Below are positions 9,213 through 19,314 of a stretch of 64,000 nucleotides of DNA, one piece after another. The notes under the pieces were generated by a model. It searched no databases. It was not told where the DNA came from and saw only the letters and a list, made by a program, of their open reading frames with translations. This stretch comes from Clostridium sp. AM22-11AC. GTDB lineage: Bacteria > Bacillota > Clostridia > Lachnospirales > Lachnospiraceae. A program made the position numbers and the translations under genes. The stretch lies in assembly GCF_003473545.1 (NCBI RefSeq), contig NZ_QUCM01000005.1:62001-126000 (forward strand), in the 5' to 3' direction. Each line of letters opens with the position of its first letter. The first letter of the stretch is position 1.

Positions 9213-11300
9213 ATGAACAGTTTAAGGGAATGGGAAGAAGCCTTTGGACAGGCTGTTGATGTAAAAAAATCTTACGATCTTGCAAAAAGAATGGAAGGAC
9301 CAAAGACCAATCCGGTGCTTGGATACCGCACAGCCGGCTCTAAAGCAGAGTGGGAGACAGGAGAACTGCTTTTAAAAGAAATGCAGGAAATGGGCCTTCA
9401 GAATGTTCAGAAGGACAAGATCAAAGTGGACAGCTGGGACTTTCATCACGCAGTCCTTCGTTACCGTGATAAAGAAGGAAAAGAATACGAATTTCAGTTA
9501 GGTGCCTACCAGACCGATTTCCATACAGAAGGTTTTCAGGAATTTTCTATGGTCTACTTAGGACGGGGCACAGCGGAAAATTATGAAAATATAGATGTAA
9601 AAGGCAAACTGGTGCTCATCGATATCAACCAGAGAGAAGAATGGTGGATCAATTTCCCTGTTTACCAGGCTCATTTAAAGGGAGCAGCTGCGCTGATCGC
9701 TGTCCAGGATCAGGGATATGGGGAGATCCATGATACTTCCTTAAATGCCCAGGACATTGCAGGTCCCAAAGAAGCGGCTGCTTTCTCCATTTCCCAGGCA
9801 GATGCAGCTATTTTAAAAGAAGACATGGGAAATATGGAAAAAACTGGAAATTATACAGGAGATTTTAAGGAGATCCAGGTATTATTTGATGCCCAGTCTA
9901 CAGTGATCCGTGACCGGGAGTCTTATAACATTACCGGTATGATCCCGGGAGAAGAGCCGGAGCAGATGATCATGCTGTCTGCCCATTATGACTCTTATTT
10001 TACTGGTTTCCAGGATGATAACGCAGCTGTTGCCATGATGCTTGGAATTGCAAGGACCTTTATCGATATGGGATATAAGCCAAGAAAAACTCTTGTATTC
10101 TGTGCTATGGCAGCAGAAGAGTGGGGTGTGGTAGACTCCAAATATGATTGGTCCACCGGTGCCTACGAACAGGTATTTACCGCCCATCCGGAGTGGCAGG
10201 GAAAGGTGATCGCAGACTTTAACTTCGAGCTTCCGGCCCATGCCCATGGAAAGAAGGATGCAGTCCGCTGTACCTATGAATACGCTTCCTTTATGAAGAA
10301 GGCAACCGAACATATCCAACCGTCTAAAGAGGCATACCCGGAAGGCCTGGAAGTCCACTTCCCCATCCAGACCTGGTCCGATGATTTTTCCATTGCCATT
10401 GCAGGTATTCCATCCTCTGTAAATGAGTTTAGCGATGGAGAGTTTATGGAGACCCATTATCATTCCCAGTTTGACAATGAAGATTTCTATGATGAGCCGG
10501 TTTACCGCTTCCATCACAATCTTTATGGAAAGCTGGTGCTGGCATTTGACCATACAGCAGTAGTACCTATGGACTTTGAACGGCTGTTTGCAGCAGTGGA
10601 AGACAGCGTGGACAGAAAGCTGTGTGAAAAGACAGAGGCAAATGAGACGGTCCTGTTAGAACGCCTGAAAAAGGCAAAAGAGCTGGGACGTCAGTTATAT
10701 GACCAGATCCAGAAGATCAATGAAACTTACAAAAACCTTCTGGAAGCAGGAAAATATGAAGAAGCAAAGGCCATGGCAGCCGAATATGCAGCCTTAAACA
10801 GCTCCCTCCTTTATATCTTCCGCAAGGAACAGGACTATTTTGTCCGCTTAAACTGGCATGATGATGTACTGTTCCCTCAGCAGGGAGTAGGGGAGAACCT
10901 GAAAGTCATTTACAAGGCTCTCGGCTGCTTAAAAGAGGATGACCCGGAAGGCGCTTTGGAAGCCGTTTATGAGATCGACAACAACCGGTATGCCTTCCTG
11001 TTTGACCGGGAAGTATTCCGTTATTTTACAGAGTATGTATTAAACCAGCCTGCAGACCGGTTAAAATGGGGCTATGGCCGTATTATCCACCACGAAAACC
11101 TGTATGATCTGGTAGTAAGCTTAAAAGAAAAGAATAAACTGCAGAAAGCAGGAGAAAGACCGGATCAGGAAGAAGAGTACAAGATCCTGCTCCAGGCGGC
11201 AAATGCCCAGGAGCAGTGCTACCGGGATGATATTGATTATATGGCATCTTCTGTGGAGAAGCTTTTAGCTGCCATGGAAGGCTGCGTTCAAAAACAGTAA
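9213..11300 (+). CDS. M28 family zinc aminopeptidase with PA domain
   Basis: 695 residues. Residues about 110-220 look like a protease-associated (PA) insertion. The M28 catalytic block follows: SAHYDSYFTGFQDDNAA (zinc His and Asp), AAEEWG (general base and ligand Glu), DFNFE, and a final ligand His in ETHYHSQFD. The last 250 residues are helical and charged and are not a domain I recognise. No signal peptide is seen, so it is probably cytosolic and trims peptides. It is followed 18 bases later by a GNAT gene that is probably co-transcribed. Confidence 0.82.
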   Translation: MNSLREWEEAFGQAVDVKKSYDLAKRMEGPKTNPVLGYRTAGSKAEWETGELLLKEMQEMGLQNVQKDKIKVDSWDFHHAVLRYRDKEGKEYEFQLGAYQTDFHTEGFQEFSMVYLGRGTAENYENIDVKGKLVLIDINQREEWWINFPVYQAHLKGAAALIAVQDQGYGEIHDTSLNAQDIAGPKEAAAFSISQADAAILKEDMGNMEKTGNYTGDFKEIQVLFDAQSTVIRDRESYNITGMIPGEEPEQMIMLSAHYDSYFTGFQDDNAAVAMMLGIARTFIDMGYKPRKTLVFCAMAAEEWGVVDSKYDWSTGAYEQVFTAHPEWQGKVIADFNFELPAHAHGKKDAVRCTYEYASFMKKATEHIQPSKEAYPEGLEVHFPIQTWSDDFSIAIAGIPSSVNEFSDGEFMETHYHSQFDNEDFYDEPVYRFHHNLYGKLVLAFDHTAVVPMDFERLFAAVEDSVDRKLCEKTEANETVLLERLKKAKELGRQLYDQIQKINETYKNLLEAGKYEEAKAMAAEYAALNSSLLYIFRKEQDYFVRLNWHDDVLFPQQGVGENLKVIYKALGCLKEDDPEGALEAVYEIDNNRYAFLFDREVFRYFTEYVLNQPADRLKWGYGRIIHHENLYDLVVSLKEKNKLQKAGERPDQEEEYKILLQAANAQEQCYRDDIDYMASSVEKLLAAMEGCVQKQ

Positions 11301-11318
11301 GGAGAATAGACATATAGT

Positions 11319-11954
11319 ATGGAAAGTCAGACGTTATACAGAGTAAAGAAAGAAGACCTGCCAAAACTGGAAAAGCTGTTGGTGAAATGTTTCGCCCATG
11401 ACCCTTTATACTGCAAGCTGATACCGGAAAAAGAGACCAGGGAGCGGCTGCTGCCGGAGCTTTTTAAGTGTGATCTTACGGAATTTATTGAAACCTGTGA
11501 GATCTATTCTGACAGCGAGGAAATGAATTCCCTGTTGGTGGTATCGGATGAGTCAGAGCCTTATAATCCCCTTACCTTTTATCTGACAGAAGCCTGGGCC
11601 AGCTTGAAAACAGATGAATATCTGATCAAAGAGGACCCAAGCCTTAAGACCTTGTGGAATTTTATGAGAGGCCGTGATTACTTAAATTCACGCTGGACAG
11701 ACCAGCTTCACCAGGAAGAACGTCTTCATGTGATCTACCTGGCAGTGGATCCTGACATGCAGCATCATGGTCTGGCGGCCATCCTGATGGAAGAAGTGAT
11801 CCATTATGCCCAGGAGCATCATCTTATGGTTTCACTGGAGACTCACAACCCGGACAATGTGCCTATGTATGAACATTTTGGTTTTAAACTTTTTGGCATT
11901 GTCCAGAAGCATTTTGATTTAAAACAGTACTGCCTGATCCGTGAGATCCAGTAG
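11319..11954 (+). CDS. GNAT family N-acetyltransferase
   Basis: 211 residues. The acetyl-CoA binding motif A is visible at about 139-162 (VIYLAVDPDMQHHGLAAILM), then motif B with NPDNVPMYEHFGFK. The substrate is not evident. AAGGAG ends about 14 bases before the ATG. It sits directly behind the M28 peptidase. The 168 bases after it before leuB hold no T-box or other recognised riboswitch. Confidence 0.8.
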   Translation: MESQTLYRVKKEDLPKLEKLLVKCFAHDPLYCKLIPEKETRERLLPELFKCDLTEFIETCEIYSDSEEMNSLLVVSDESEPYNPLTFYLTEAWASLKTDEYLIKEDPSLKTLWNFMRGRDYLNSRWTDQLHQEERLHVIYLAVDPDMQHHGLAAILMEEVIHYAQEHHLMVSLETHNPDNVPMYEHFGFKLFGIVQKHFDLKQYCLIREIQ

Positions 11955-12122
11955 AAATATGATTTAAAGTTATACCGGCAATTCCAAACATGTATATTTT
12001 GTCATAGGGAAAATGACCTGGAACAGTTGAAATGAAGCCCCAAATGAGATATGATTGATAGAAATTACAGTTATTACATAATGTATAACCAAAAGGAATA
12101 ATAAACAGAGGGGATAATAATT

Positions 12123-13208
12123 ATGAATTATAATATCGTTGCAATTCCAGGAGATGGTATTGGCCCTGAGATCGTAAGAGAGGCTAAAAAGGTATTAGAT
12201 AAAGTAGGAGAAGTTTACGGACATAAGTTCAATTATACAGATATTTTAATGGGCGGCTGCTCCATTGATGCATATGGTGTTCCGCTGACAGATGAAGCCC
12301 TGGAAACAGCCAGAAATTCAGATGCAGTGCTGTTAGGAGCTGTAGGCGGTGATGTTGGCAACTCCAGATGGTATGATGTAGCACCTGAGTTAAGACCGGA
12401 AGCAGGACTTTTAAAGATTCGTAAAGGTTTAGGACTGTTTGCAAATATCCGTCCGGCGTATCTTTTTGAGCAGTTAGCAGATGCGTGCCCATTAAAGAAA
12501 GAGATCATTGGAAACGGCTTTGATATGGTCATTATGCGTGAACTGACCGGCGGTGTTTACTTCGGAGCAAGAAGCACCGAGGAAAAGGACGGAGAACTGT
12601 ACGCAGTAGACTCCATGCCATACAGCGAGCATGAGATCCGCCGTATTGCAATCAAAGGTTTTGAGATCGCTATGAAGCGCCGTAAAAAGCTGGTAAGTGT
12701 TGATAAGGCAAATGTGTTAGACACTTCCCGTTTATGGCGTAAGGTTGTAAATGAAGTTGCAAAGGATTATCCGGAAGTAGAAGTAAGCCACATGTTAGTT
12801 GACAACTGTGCAATGCAGCTGGTTATGAACCCGGGACAGTTTGACGTAGTTTTGACTGAAAACATGTTTGGTGATATCCTTTCTGATGAAGCAAGTATGA
12901 TCACCGGTTCTATTGGAATGTTATCTTCAGCAAGCTTAAATGAGTCCAAGTTCGGTCTGTATGAGCCAAGCCATGGTTCCGCACCGGATATTGCAGGAAA
13001 AGACATTGCAAACCCATTAGCAACTATTCTTTCCGCAGCAATGCTTCTTCGCTATTCCTGTGATCTGGACAAAGAGGCACTGGCAGTAGAAGCAGCTGTA
13101 CGTCAGGTACTGGCAGACGGATACCGCACCGGCGATATTATGTCAGAAGGCTGTACCAAGGTTGGAACCACCCAGATGGGCGATCTGGTTGCAGAGCGTA
13201 TCCACTAA
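12123..13208 (+). CDS. leuB: 3-isopropylmalate dehydrogenase
   Basis: 361 residues. The N-terminal [15 protein letters not shown], the ELTGGVYFG substrate loop, [16 protein letters not shown], and the NAD-binding [20 protein letters not shown] are diagnostic of LeuB. It oxidises and decarboxylates 3-isopropylmalate in leucine synthesis. leuA, leuC and leuD are not in the window. ilvD and ilvB follow in the same direction with gaps of about 80 and 40 bases, so the three probably form one branched-chain amino-acid operon. Confidence 0.96.
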   Translation: MNYNIVAIPGDGIGPEIVREAKKVLDKVGEVYGHKFNYTDILMGGCSIDAYGVPLTDEALETARNSDAVLLGAVGGDVGNSRWYDVAPELRPEAGLLKIRKGLGLFANIRPAYLFEQLADACPLKKEIIGNGFDMVIMRELTGGVYFGARSTEEKDGELYAVDSMPYSEHEIRRIAIKGFEIAMKRRKKLVSVDKANVLDTSRLWRKVVNEVAKDYPEVEVSHMLVDNCAMQLVMNPGQFDVVLTENMFGDILSDEASMITGSIGMLSSASLNESKFGLYEPSHGSAPDIAGKDIANPLATILSAAMLLRYSCDLDKEALAVEAAVRQVLADGYRTGDIMSEGCTKVGTTQMGDLVAERIH

Positions 13209-13287
13209 TTAAGTATTCAGAGAAAAGGGCATATTTTCCCGAAAAGAAAACTGGAAAATGTGCCAGAATTTCAGGAGGATAAAAAAT

Positions 13288-14952
13288 ATGAGAAGTGATG
13301 CAGTAAGAAAAGGGATGCAGCAGGCACCTCACCGTTCTCTTTTTAATGCACTTGGTATGACAGAAGAAGAAATGAACAAGCCATTAGTTGGTATTGTAAG
13401 TTCTTATAATGAGATCGTTCCGGGACATATGAACCTGGACAAGATCGTAGAAGCTGTAAAATTAGGCGTTGCCATGGGCGGCGGTACTCCGGTTGTATTC
13501 CCGGCTATTGCAGTCTGTGACGGTATTGCCATGGGACATGTTGGCATGAAATATTCCCTGGTTACCAGAGATCTGATCGCTGACTCTACAGAATGTATGG
13601 CAATGGCTCATCAGTTTGATGCGTTAGTCATGGTTCCAAACTGTGACAAGAACGTTCCTGGTCTGTTAATGGCAGCAGCAAGATTAAATATCCCAACTGT
13701 ATTTGTCAGCGGCGGCCCAATGCTTGCAGGCCACGTAAAGGGATGTAAGACCAGCCTTTCCAGTATGTTCGAGGCAGTTGGCGCCTACGCAGCAGGAAAG
13801 ATGACCGAAGAAGATGTAAAAGAATATGAAAATAAGACCTGTCCAACCTGTGGTTCCTGTTCTGGTATGTACACCGCAAACAGTATGAACTGCTTAACAG
13901 AGGTTCTTGGTATGGGACTTCGTGGAAACGGAACCATTCCAGCTGTTTACTCTGAGCGTATCAAGCTGGCTAAGCATGCAGGTATGCAGGTAATGGAGAT
14001 GTTAAGAAGAAACATCCGTCCAAGAGATATTATGACAAAAGAAGCATTTATGAATGCTTTAACCATGGATATGGCTTTAGGATGTTCTACCAACAGTATG
14101 CTTCACTTACCGGCTATTGCACATGAGGCCGGCGTTGAGTTAAACGTAGACATTGCAAATGAGATCAGCGCAAGAACACCAAACCTGTGCCACCTGGCAC
14201 CTGCAGGCCACACCTACATCGAAGATCTGAACGAGGCAGGCGGAATCTACGCTGTTATGAATGAGATCAGCAAGAAGGGCCTGTTAAATCTGGACTGCAT
14301 GACTGTTACAGGAAAGACCGTTGGAGAGAACATCAAGGACTGTGTAAACAAGAACCCGGATGTCATCCGCCCAATCGACAATCCATACAGCCAGACCGGC
14401 GGTATCGCTATCTTAAAGGGCAACCTGGCGCCAGATTCAGGCGTTGTAAAGCGTTCTGCAGTTGCTCCTGAAATGTTAAAGCATGAAGGACCGGCAAGAG
14501 TCTTTGACTGTGAGGAAGACGCTATTGCAGCTATCAAGGGCGGCAGGATCGTTGACGGTGATGTTGTTGTGATCCGTTATGAGGGACCAAAGGGCGGTCC
14601 TGGTATGAGAGAAATGTTAAACCCAACTTCTGCTATTGCAGGAATGGGACTTGGCTCTACGGTAGCACTGATCACAGACGGACGTTTCTCCGGAGCTTCC
14701 AGAGGCGCTTCCATTGGACATGTTTCTCCTGAGGCAGCTGTAGGCGGCCCGATCGCTTTAGTAGAAGAGGGAGATATCATTTCCATTGATATTGATAATC
14801 ATCAGTTAAACGTACTGGTTTCTGATGAAGAAATGGCAGCCAGAAAGGCTAAATGGCAGCCAAGAGAGCCTAAGGTAACCACCGGTTATCTGGCAAGATA
14901 TGCTTCACTGGTAACTTCCGGTGACAAGGGCGCTATCCTTCAGGCAAAATAA
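13288..14952 (+). CDS. ilvD: Dihydroxy-acid dehydratase
   Basis: 554 residues, as expected for IlvD. The Fe-S ligands are in NCDKNVPG and [19 protein letters not shown], with a C-terminal [20 protein letters not shown] block. It converts dihydroxy acids to 2-oxo acids in valine and isoleucine synthesis. An in-frame ATG exists at 13258, but AGGAGG at 13273-13278 lies 9 bases before the ATG at 13288, which also begins the family sequence MRSDAVRKG. It is followed by ilvB. Confidence 0.97.
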   Translation: MRSDAVRKGMQQAPHRSLFNALGMTEEEMNKPLVGIVSSYNEIVPGHMNLDKIVEAVKLGVAMGGGTPVVFPAIAVCDGIAMGHVGMKYSLVTRDLIADSTECMAMAHQFDALVMVPNCDKNVPGLLMAAARLNIPTVFVSGGPMLAGHVKGCKTSLSSMFEAVGAYAAGKMTEEDVKEYENKTCPTCGSCSGMYTANSMNCLTEVLGMGLRGNGTIPAVYSERIKLAKHAGMQVMEMLRRNIRPRDIMTKEAFMNALTMDMALGCSTNSMLHLPAIAHEAGVELNVDIANEISARTPNLCHLAPAGHTYIEDLNEAGGIYAVMNEISKKGLLNLDCMTVTGKTVGENIKDCVNKNPDVIRPIDNPYSQTGGIAILKGNLAPDSGVVKRSAVAPEMLKHEGPARVFDCEEDAIAAIKGGRIVDGDVVVIRYEGPKGGPGMREMLNPTSAIAGMGLGSTVALITDGRFSGASRGASIGHVSPEAAVGGPIALVEEGDIISIDIDNHQLNVLVSDEEMAARKAKWQPREPKVTTGYLARYASLVTSGDKGAILQAK

Positions 14953-14993
14953 GGACAGCATACAGGATTATTTCGTAAAGGAGCACAGGACAA

Positions 14994-16676
14994 ATGAGTA
15001 AATTGACAGGTGCGGAAATCGTTATAGAATGTTTGAAAGAACAGGGGGTAGACACCGTTTTCGGATATCCGGGCGGTGCCATCCTGAACATATATGATGC
15101 GCTGTATCAGCACCAGAATGAGATCACCCATATCCTTACATCTCATGAACAGGGCGCTTCCCATGCAGCAGACGGATATGCCAGAGCAACCGGAAAGGTA
15201 GGCGTATGCCTGGCAACTTCCGGCCCTGGTGCAACCAACCTGGTAACAGGTATTGCTACTGCATACATGGACTCCGTTCCAGTAGTGGCTATTACCTGTA
15301 ACGTGGCAAACAGCCTCTTAGGTAAGGACAGTTTCCAGGAGATCGATATCACAGGTGTGACCATGCCGATCACCAAGTACAATTTCATTGTAAAAGACAT
15401 CAACAGGCTGGCAAAGGTGATCCGCAGAGCCTTCGTCATCGCCCAGAGCGGAAGACCGGGCCCTGTTCTTGTAGATATTACCAAGGACGTAACTGCGGCT
15501 ACCACGGATTATGAGTATCAGGAGCCGGAGAAGATCGAGCCTCAGACTGATACTATCAGAGAAGAAGACGTGGAACGTGCTTTAGAGATGATCCGCAAGG
15601 CACAGAAGCCATTTATCTTCGTAGGCGGCGGCGCTGTTATCTCCAATGCGTCTGAAGAACTGCGGGTGTTTGCACACAAGATCCAGGCGCCGGTTGCAGA
15701 CAGTTTAATGGGTAAGGGCGCATTTGACGGTACTGACGAGCTGTATACAGGTATGGTTGGTATGCACGGAACCAAGACTTCCAACTACGGCATTACAGAG
15801 GCAGACCTGTTAGTAGTAGTTGGTGCCAGATTTAGTGACCGTGTGATCGGAAATGCATCTAAATTTGCGAAAAATGCAAAGATCTTACAGATCGATATTG
15901 ACCGTGCTGAGATCAACAAAAATATCAAGGTTGACGCAAGTATCATTGGAGATGCCAAGACCATTTTACGCCGGTTAAATACCCATCTGGATCCGATCAA
16001 CCATGACGAATGGATCGCTCATATTGAGCGTATGAAAGATATGTATCCTCTGCGTTATGACAAGAACGTACTGACCGGTCCTTTCATTATCCAGACTGTA
16101 AATGAAGTGACCGACGGGGACGCTGTGATCGTAACCGAGGTTGGACAGCACCAGATGTGGGCTGCCCAGTATTATAAATACCGTCAGCCGAGAACTCTCC
16201 TTACTTCCGGCGGACTGGGAACCATGGGATACGGCCTGGGCGCTTCTATTGGCGCTAAAATGGGCTGCAAGGATAAGACGGTCATCAACATTGCAGGTGA
16301 CGGCTGCTTCCGTATGAACATGAACGAGATTGCTACAGCTACCCGTTACAATATCCCGGTGATTGAACTGATCATCAACAACCATGTATTAGGTATGGTG
16401 CGTCAGTGGCAGACTCTGTATTACGGAAAGCGTTATTCCCAGACTGTACTTAACGACTCTGTTGATTATGTAAAGATCGCAGAGGCAATGGGCGCAAAGG
16501 CTTACAGAGTGACCCAGAAGGAAGAACTGGCTCCTGTATTAAAAGAGGCCATCTCCTTAAATATCCCGGTTGTTATCGACTGCCAGATCGGCTGCGACGA
16601 CAAGGTATTCCCAATGGTATCTCCTGGAGCACCGATCGCAGATGCATTTGATGATACAGATTTGAAAATTAACTAA
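14994..16676 (+). CDS. ilvB: Acetolactate synthase large subunit
   Basis: 560 residues. The thiamine-diphosphate enzyme layout is clear: N-terminal GADIVIE-like start and FGYPGGAILNIYDAL, SHEQGASHAADGYARATG, a central FAD-type domain (ADLLVVVGARFSDRVIG), and the C-terminal cofactor motif GDGCFRMNMNE...IINN. It makes acetolactate from pyruvate. No small regulatory subunit (ilvN) and no ilvC follow; they must lie elsewhere or be absent. AAAGGAG precedes the ATG by about 13 bases. No clear terminator is visible directly behind it. Confidence 0.95.
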   Translation: MSKLTGAEIVIECLKEQGVDTVFGYPGGAILNIYDALYQHQNEITHILTSHEQGASHAADGYARATGKVGVCLATSGPGATNLVTGIATAYMDSVPVVAITCNVANSLLGKDSFQEIDITGVTMPITKYNFIVKDINRLAKVIRRAFVIAQSGRPGPVLVDITKDVTAATTDYEYQEPEKIEPQTDTIREEDVERALEMIRKAQKPFIFVGGGAVISNASEELRVFAHKIQAPVADSLMGKGAFDGTDELYTGMVGMHGTKTSNYGITEADLLVVVGARFSDRVIGNASKFAKNAKILQIDIDRAEINKNIKVDASIIGDAKTILRRLNTHLDPINHDEWIAHIERMKDMYPLRYDKNVLTGPFIIQTVNEVTDGDAVIVTEVGQHQMWAAQYYKYRQPRTLLTSGGLGTMGYGLGASIGAKMGCKDKTVINIAGDGCFRMNMNEIATATRYNIPVIELIINNHVLGMVRQWQTLYYGKRYSQTVLNDSVDYVKIAEAMGAKAYRVTQKEELAPVLKEAISLNIPVVIDCQIGCDDKVFPMVSPGAPIADAFDDTDLKIN

Positions 16677-16728
16677 ATAATTTTCAATGATTTATTTAAA
16701 ACTAAAAAAAGTTTCAGATAAATTTAGC

Positions 16729-16757
16729 TTGAAAAATAAAATGAAACGTTGTATAGT
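16729..16757 (+). promoter_or_regulatory. Putative serC promoter
   Basis: TTGAAA at 16729-16734 and TATAGT at 16752-16757 with a 17-base spacer. A leader of about 230 bases would precede serC. Confidence 0.6.
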
Positions 16758-16840
16758 AATTTCTAACACCTTGGAACGTTACCATGTTATTGGTTTATAC
16801 TGATAAAGTAAGAAAAAAGATAGGATTACTTATACAAGGG

Positions 16841-16923
16841 CGTATATACACAGGTGGCTTCTCTGTGTGATGCAGGAAAATTTTCCCATTTGCATCATGC
16901 AGGGGAGCCGCTTGCATATATAG
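16841..16923 (+). other. Nested hairpin in the serC leader
   Basis: An 80-base palindromic region with an outer TATATA/TATATA pair, a GTGGCTTCT/GGGAGCCGC stem (wobbles), a GATGCA/TGCATC stem and an inner palindrome GGAAAATTTTCC. It has no T-run and is 73 bases before serC, so it is not a terminator. It matches no riboswitch class I recognise. It could be a cis-regulatory RNA or a small repeat. Confidence 0.5.
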
Positions 16924-16995
16924 ATAAAAGGGTGCACAAAAATTAAAAATAATAAGCACCAAATATTCCAAGAGAATTCCAAGAGGAGGAAAACT

Positions 16996-18078
16996 ATGAG
17001 CAGAGTTTACAACTTTTCAGCAGGACCGGCAGTTTTACCGGAAGAAGTCCTGAACGAAGCAGCAGCAGAAATGCTGGACTACAGAGGTACAGGAATGTCA
17101 GTAATGGAGATGAGTCATCGATCTAAGTCATATGAGACCATTATTGAAGATGCTGAATCAGATCTGCGCGATCTCTTGCACATTCCGGAAAATTATAAGG
17201 TGCTTTTCCTTCAGGGCGGCGGTTCTACCCAGTTCGCCATGGTTCCTATGAACCTGATGAAGAATCGTGTGGCAGATTATATCATTACCGGACAGTGGGC
17301 AAAGAAAGCACACAAAGAGGCATCTATTTACGGAAAGGCAAATGCCATTGCTTCCAGTGCTGACAAGACTTTCAGCTATATTCCGGATTGCTCCGATCTG
17401 CCTGTATCTGAAGATGCAGATTATGTGTACATCTGTGAAAATAATACAATTTACGGAACCAAGTTCTGGACTCTCCCGAATACAAAGGGAAAACTGTTAG
17501 TAGCAGATCAGTCTTCCTGCTTCTTATCTGAGCCTGTGGACGTATCCAAATACGGCCTGATCTTTGCAGGCGCACAGAAGAACGTAGGACCTGCAGGTAC
17601 TGTTATCGTTATCATCCGTGAGGACCTGATCACAGAAGACGTATTAGAGGGAACCCCAACTATGTTGCGCTACAAGATCCATGCAGATGCAAAATCCCTT
17701 TACAATACACCTCCTACCTACGGTATTTACATGTGCGGAAAGGTATTTAAGTGGTTAAAGGCAAAAGGCGGCCTGGAAGAGATGAAGAAGATCAACGAGG
17801 AGAAAGCAAAGATCCTTTACGACTTCTTAGACGAAAGCAAGCTGTTTAAGGGCACTGTAGTAAAGAAAGACCGTTCTATCATGAACGTACCATTTATCAC
17901 CGGAAATGAAGAACTGGATGCCTTATTTGTAAAAGAGTCAAAGGCAGCAGGTCTTGAAAACTTAAAGGGCCACAGAACCGTAGGCGGTATGCGCGCAAGT
18001 ATCTACAATGCAATGCCAAAGGCCGGTGTAGAGAAGCTGGTTGAGTTTATGGCTGACTTTGAGAAGAAGCATCTGTAA
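16996..18078 (+). CDS. serC: Phosphoserine aminotransferase
   Basis: 360 residues. The start YNFSAGPAVLPEEVL, the LFLQGGGSTQFAMVPMNL loop, the PLP lysine in FAGAQKNVGPAG, and the C-terminal GHRTVGGMRASIYNAMP are diagnostic. It transaminates 3-phosphohydroxypyruvate to phosphoserine. AGAGGAGG precedes the ATG. serA follows after 15 bases and supplies its substrate, so the two form a serine-synthesis operon with the DUF1015 gene. Confidence 0.97.
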   Translation: MSRVYNFSAGPAVLPEEVLNEAAAEMLDYRGTGMSVMEMSHRSKSYETIIEDAESDLRDLLHIPENYKVLFLQGGGSTQFAMVPMNLMKNRVADYIITGQWAKKAHKEASIYGKANAIASSADKTFSYIPDCSDLPVSEDADYVYICENNTIYGTKFWTLPNTKGKLLVADQSSCFLSEPVDVSKYGLIFAGAQKNVGPAGTVIVIIREDLITEDVLEGTPTMLRYKIHADAKSLYNTPPTYGIYMCGKVFKWLKAKGGLEEMKKINEEKAKILYDFLDESKLFKGTVVKKDRSIMNVPFITGNEELDALFVKESKAAGLENLKGHRTVGGMRASIYNAMPKAGVEKLVEFMADFEKKHL

Positions 18079-18093
18079 AGAGGAGAGAGTATT

Positions 18094-19257
18094 ATGAAAA
18101 AGATCCATTGCTTAAATCCAATTGCAGCCTGCGGAACGGACCTGTTCCCGGCTGATTATGAAATGACCGACAACAAAGCAGAGGCAGATGCCTTTTTAGT
18201 ACGAAGCGCTTCCATGCATGAAATGGAGCTGCCTGAGGGACTTCTGGCAGTAGGCCGTGCAGGCGCAGGTGTAAACAATATCCCGTTAGATGAGTGCGCA
18301 AAGGCCGGTGTAGTTGTATTTAACACACCAGGTGCTAATGCAAACGGCGTAAAAGAGCTGGTTCTTGCAGGTATGTTTTTAGCATCCCGTGACATTGTAG
18401 GTGGTATTAAATGGTGCCAGGACAATGCAGAGGATGAAAACATTGCAAAAACAACCGAAAAGAGCAAAAAGGCTTTTGCAGGCTGGGAATTAAAGGGCAA
18501 GAAGTTAGGTGTTATCGGACTTGGTGCTATTGGTGCTGAGGTTGCCAATGCAGCTACCCATCTGGGAATGGAAGTTTACGGCTACGACCCATACATCTCC
18601 GTCAACGCAGCATGGAGACTTTCCAGAAATGTAAAGCACATCACCAACGTGGATACTATTTTCCAGGAGTGCGATTATATCACCGTTCATGTGCCGCTGT
18701 TAGAGTCTACCAAGGGCATGATCAACAAAGAAAAACTGGATATGATGAAGGATGGCGTGGTGATCTTAAACTTTGCAAGAGATACTCTTGTAAATGATGA
18801 TGATATGGCCGCAGCACTGGAGGCTGGAAAAGTTGCCCGTTATGTCAGCGACTTCCCAAATCCAAAGGTAGTACATATGAAACATGTGATCCTGACTCCT
18901 CATCTGGGCGCTTCCACAAGAGAGTCTGAGGACAACTGTGCAGTAATGGCAGTACAGGAGATCACAGATTATCTGGAAAATGGTAATATCAAGAATTCTG
19001 TTAATTATCCGGCCTGCGATATGGGCGTATGCCAGGCAGCAAGCCGTATTGCCGTTCTTCACATGAACATTCCTAACATGATCGGACAGATCACTGCCAT
19101 CCTGGCAGCCCAGGGCGTGAACATTTCTGATATGACCAATAAGAGCCGTGATAAGTATGCTTATACCTTATTAGATCTGGAACACAAGCCGGAAGAGACT
19201 ACTGTAGAGAAATTAAAGGCCATTGAGGGCGTTTTACGGGTACGTGTAGTGAAATAA
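18094..19257 (+). CDS. serA: D-3-phosphoglycerate dehydrogenase
   Basis: 387 residues. The substrate domain carries VGRAGAGVNNIPLDECAKAGVVVFNTPGANANGVKELVLAGM, the NAD-binding motif is LGVIGLGAIGAEVANAA, and HLGASTRESEDNC holds the catalytic His. An ACT domain covers the last 75 residues (VLHMNIPNMIGQITAILAAQGVNI), so serine feedback is plausible. It oxidises 3-phosphoglycerate, the first step of serine synthesis. It lies between serC and the DUF1015 gene. Confidence 0.96.
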   Translation: MKKIHCLNPIAACGTDLFPADYEMTDNKAEADAFLVRSASMHEMELPEGLLAVGRAGAGVNNIPLDECAKAGVVVFNTPGANANGVKELVLAGMFLASRDIVGGIKWCQDNAEDENIAKTTEKSKKAFAGWELKGKKLGVIGLGAIGAEVANAATHLGMEVYGYDPYISVNAAWRLSRNVKHITNVDTIFQECDYITVHVPLLESTKGMINKEKLDMMKDGVVILNFARDTLVNDDDMAAALEAGKVARYVSDFPNPKVVHMKHVILTPHLGASTRESEDNCAVMAVQEITDYLENGNIKNSVNYPACDMGVCQAASRIAVLHMNIPNMIGQITAILAAQGVNISDMTNKSRDKYAYTLLDLEHKPEETTVEKLKAIEGVLRVRVVK

Positions 19258-19314
19258 TGTTACAGATGTCATGACCGAACTGTAACAAATAAAGGTGATC
19301 AGAAGGAGAAGAAA

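Noticed and set aside
11955..12122. T-box leader before leuB
   Set aside because: The conserved T-box bulge sequence is absent and no matching hairpins are seen.
16841..16923. Terminator after ilvB
   Set aside because: The hairpin has no T-run and lies downstream of a plausible serC promoter.
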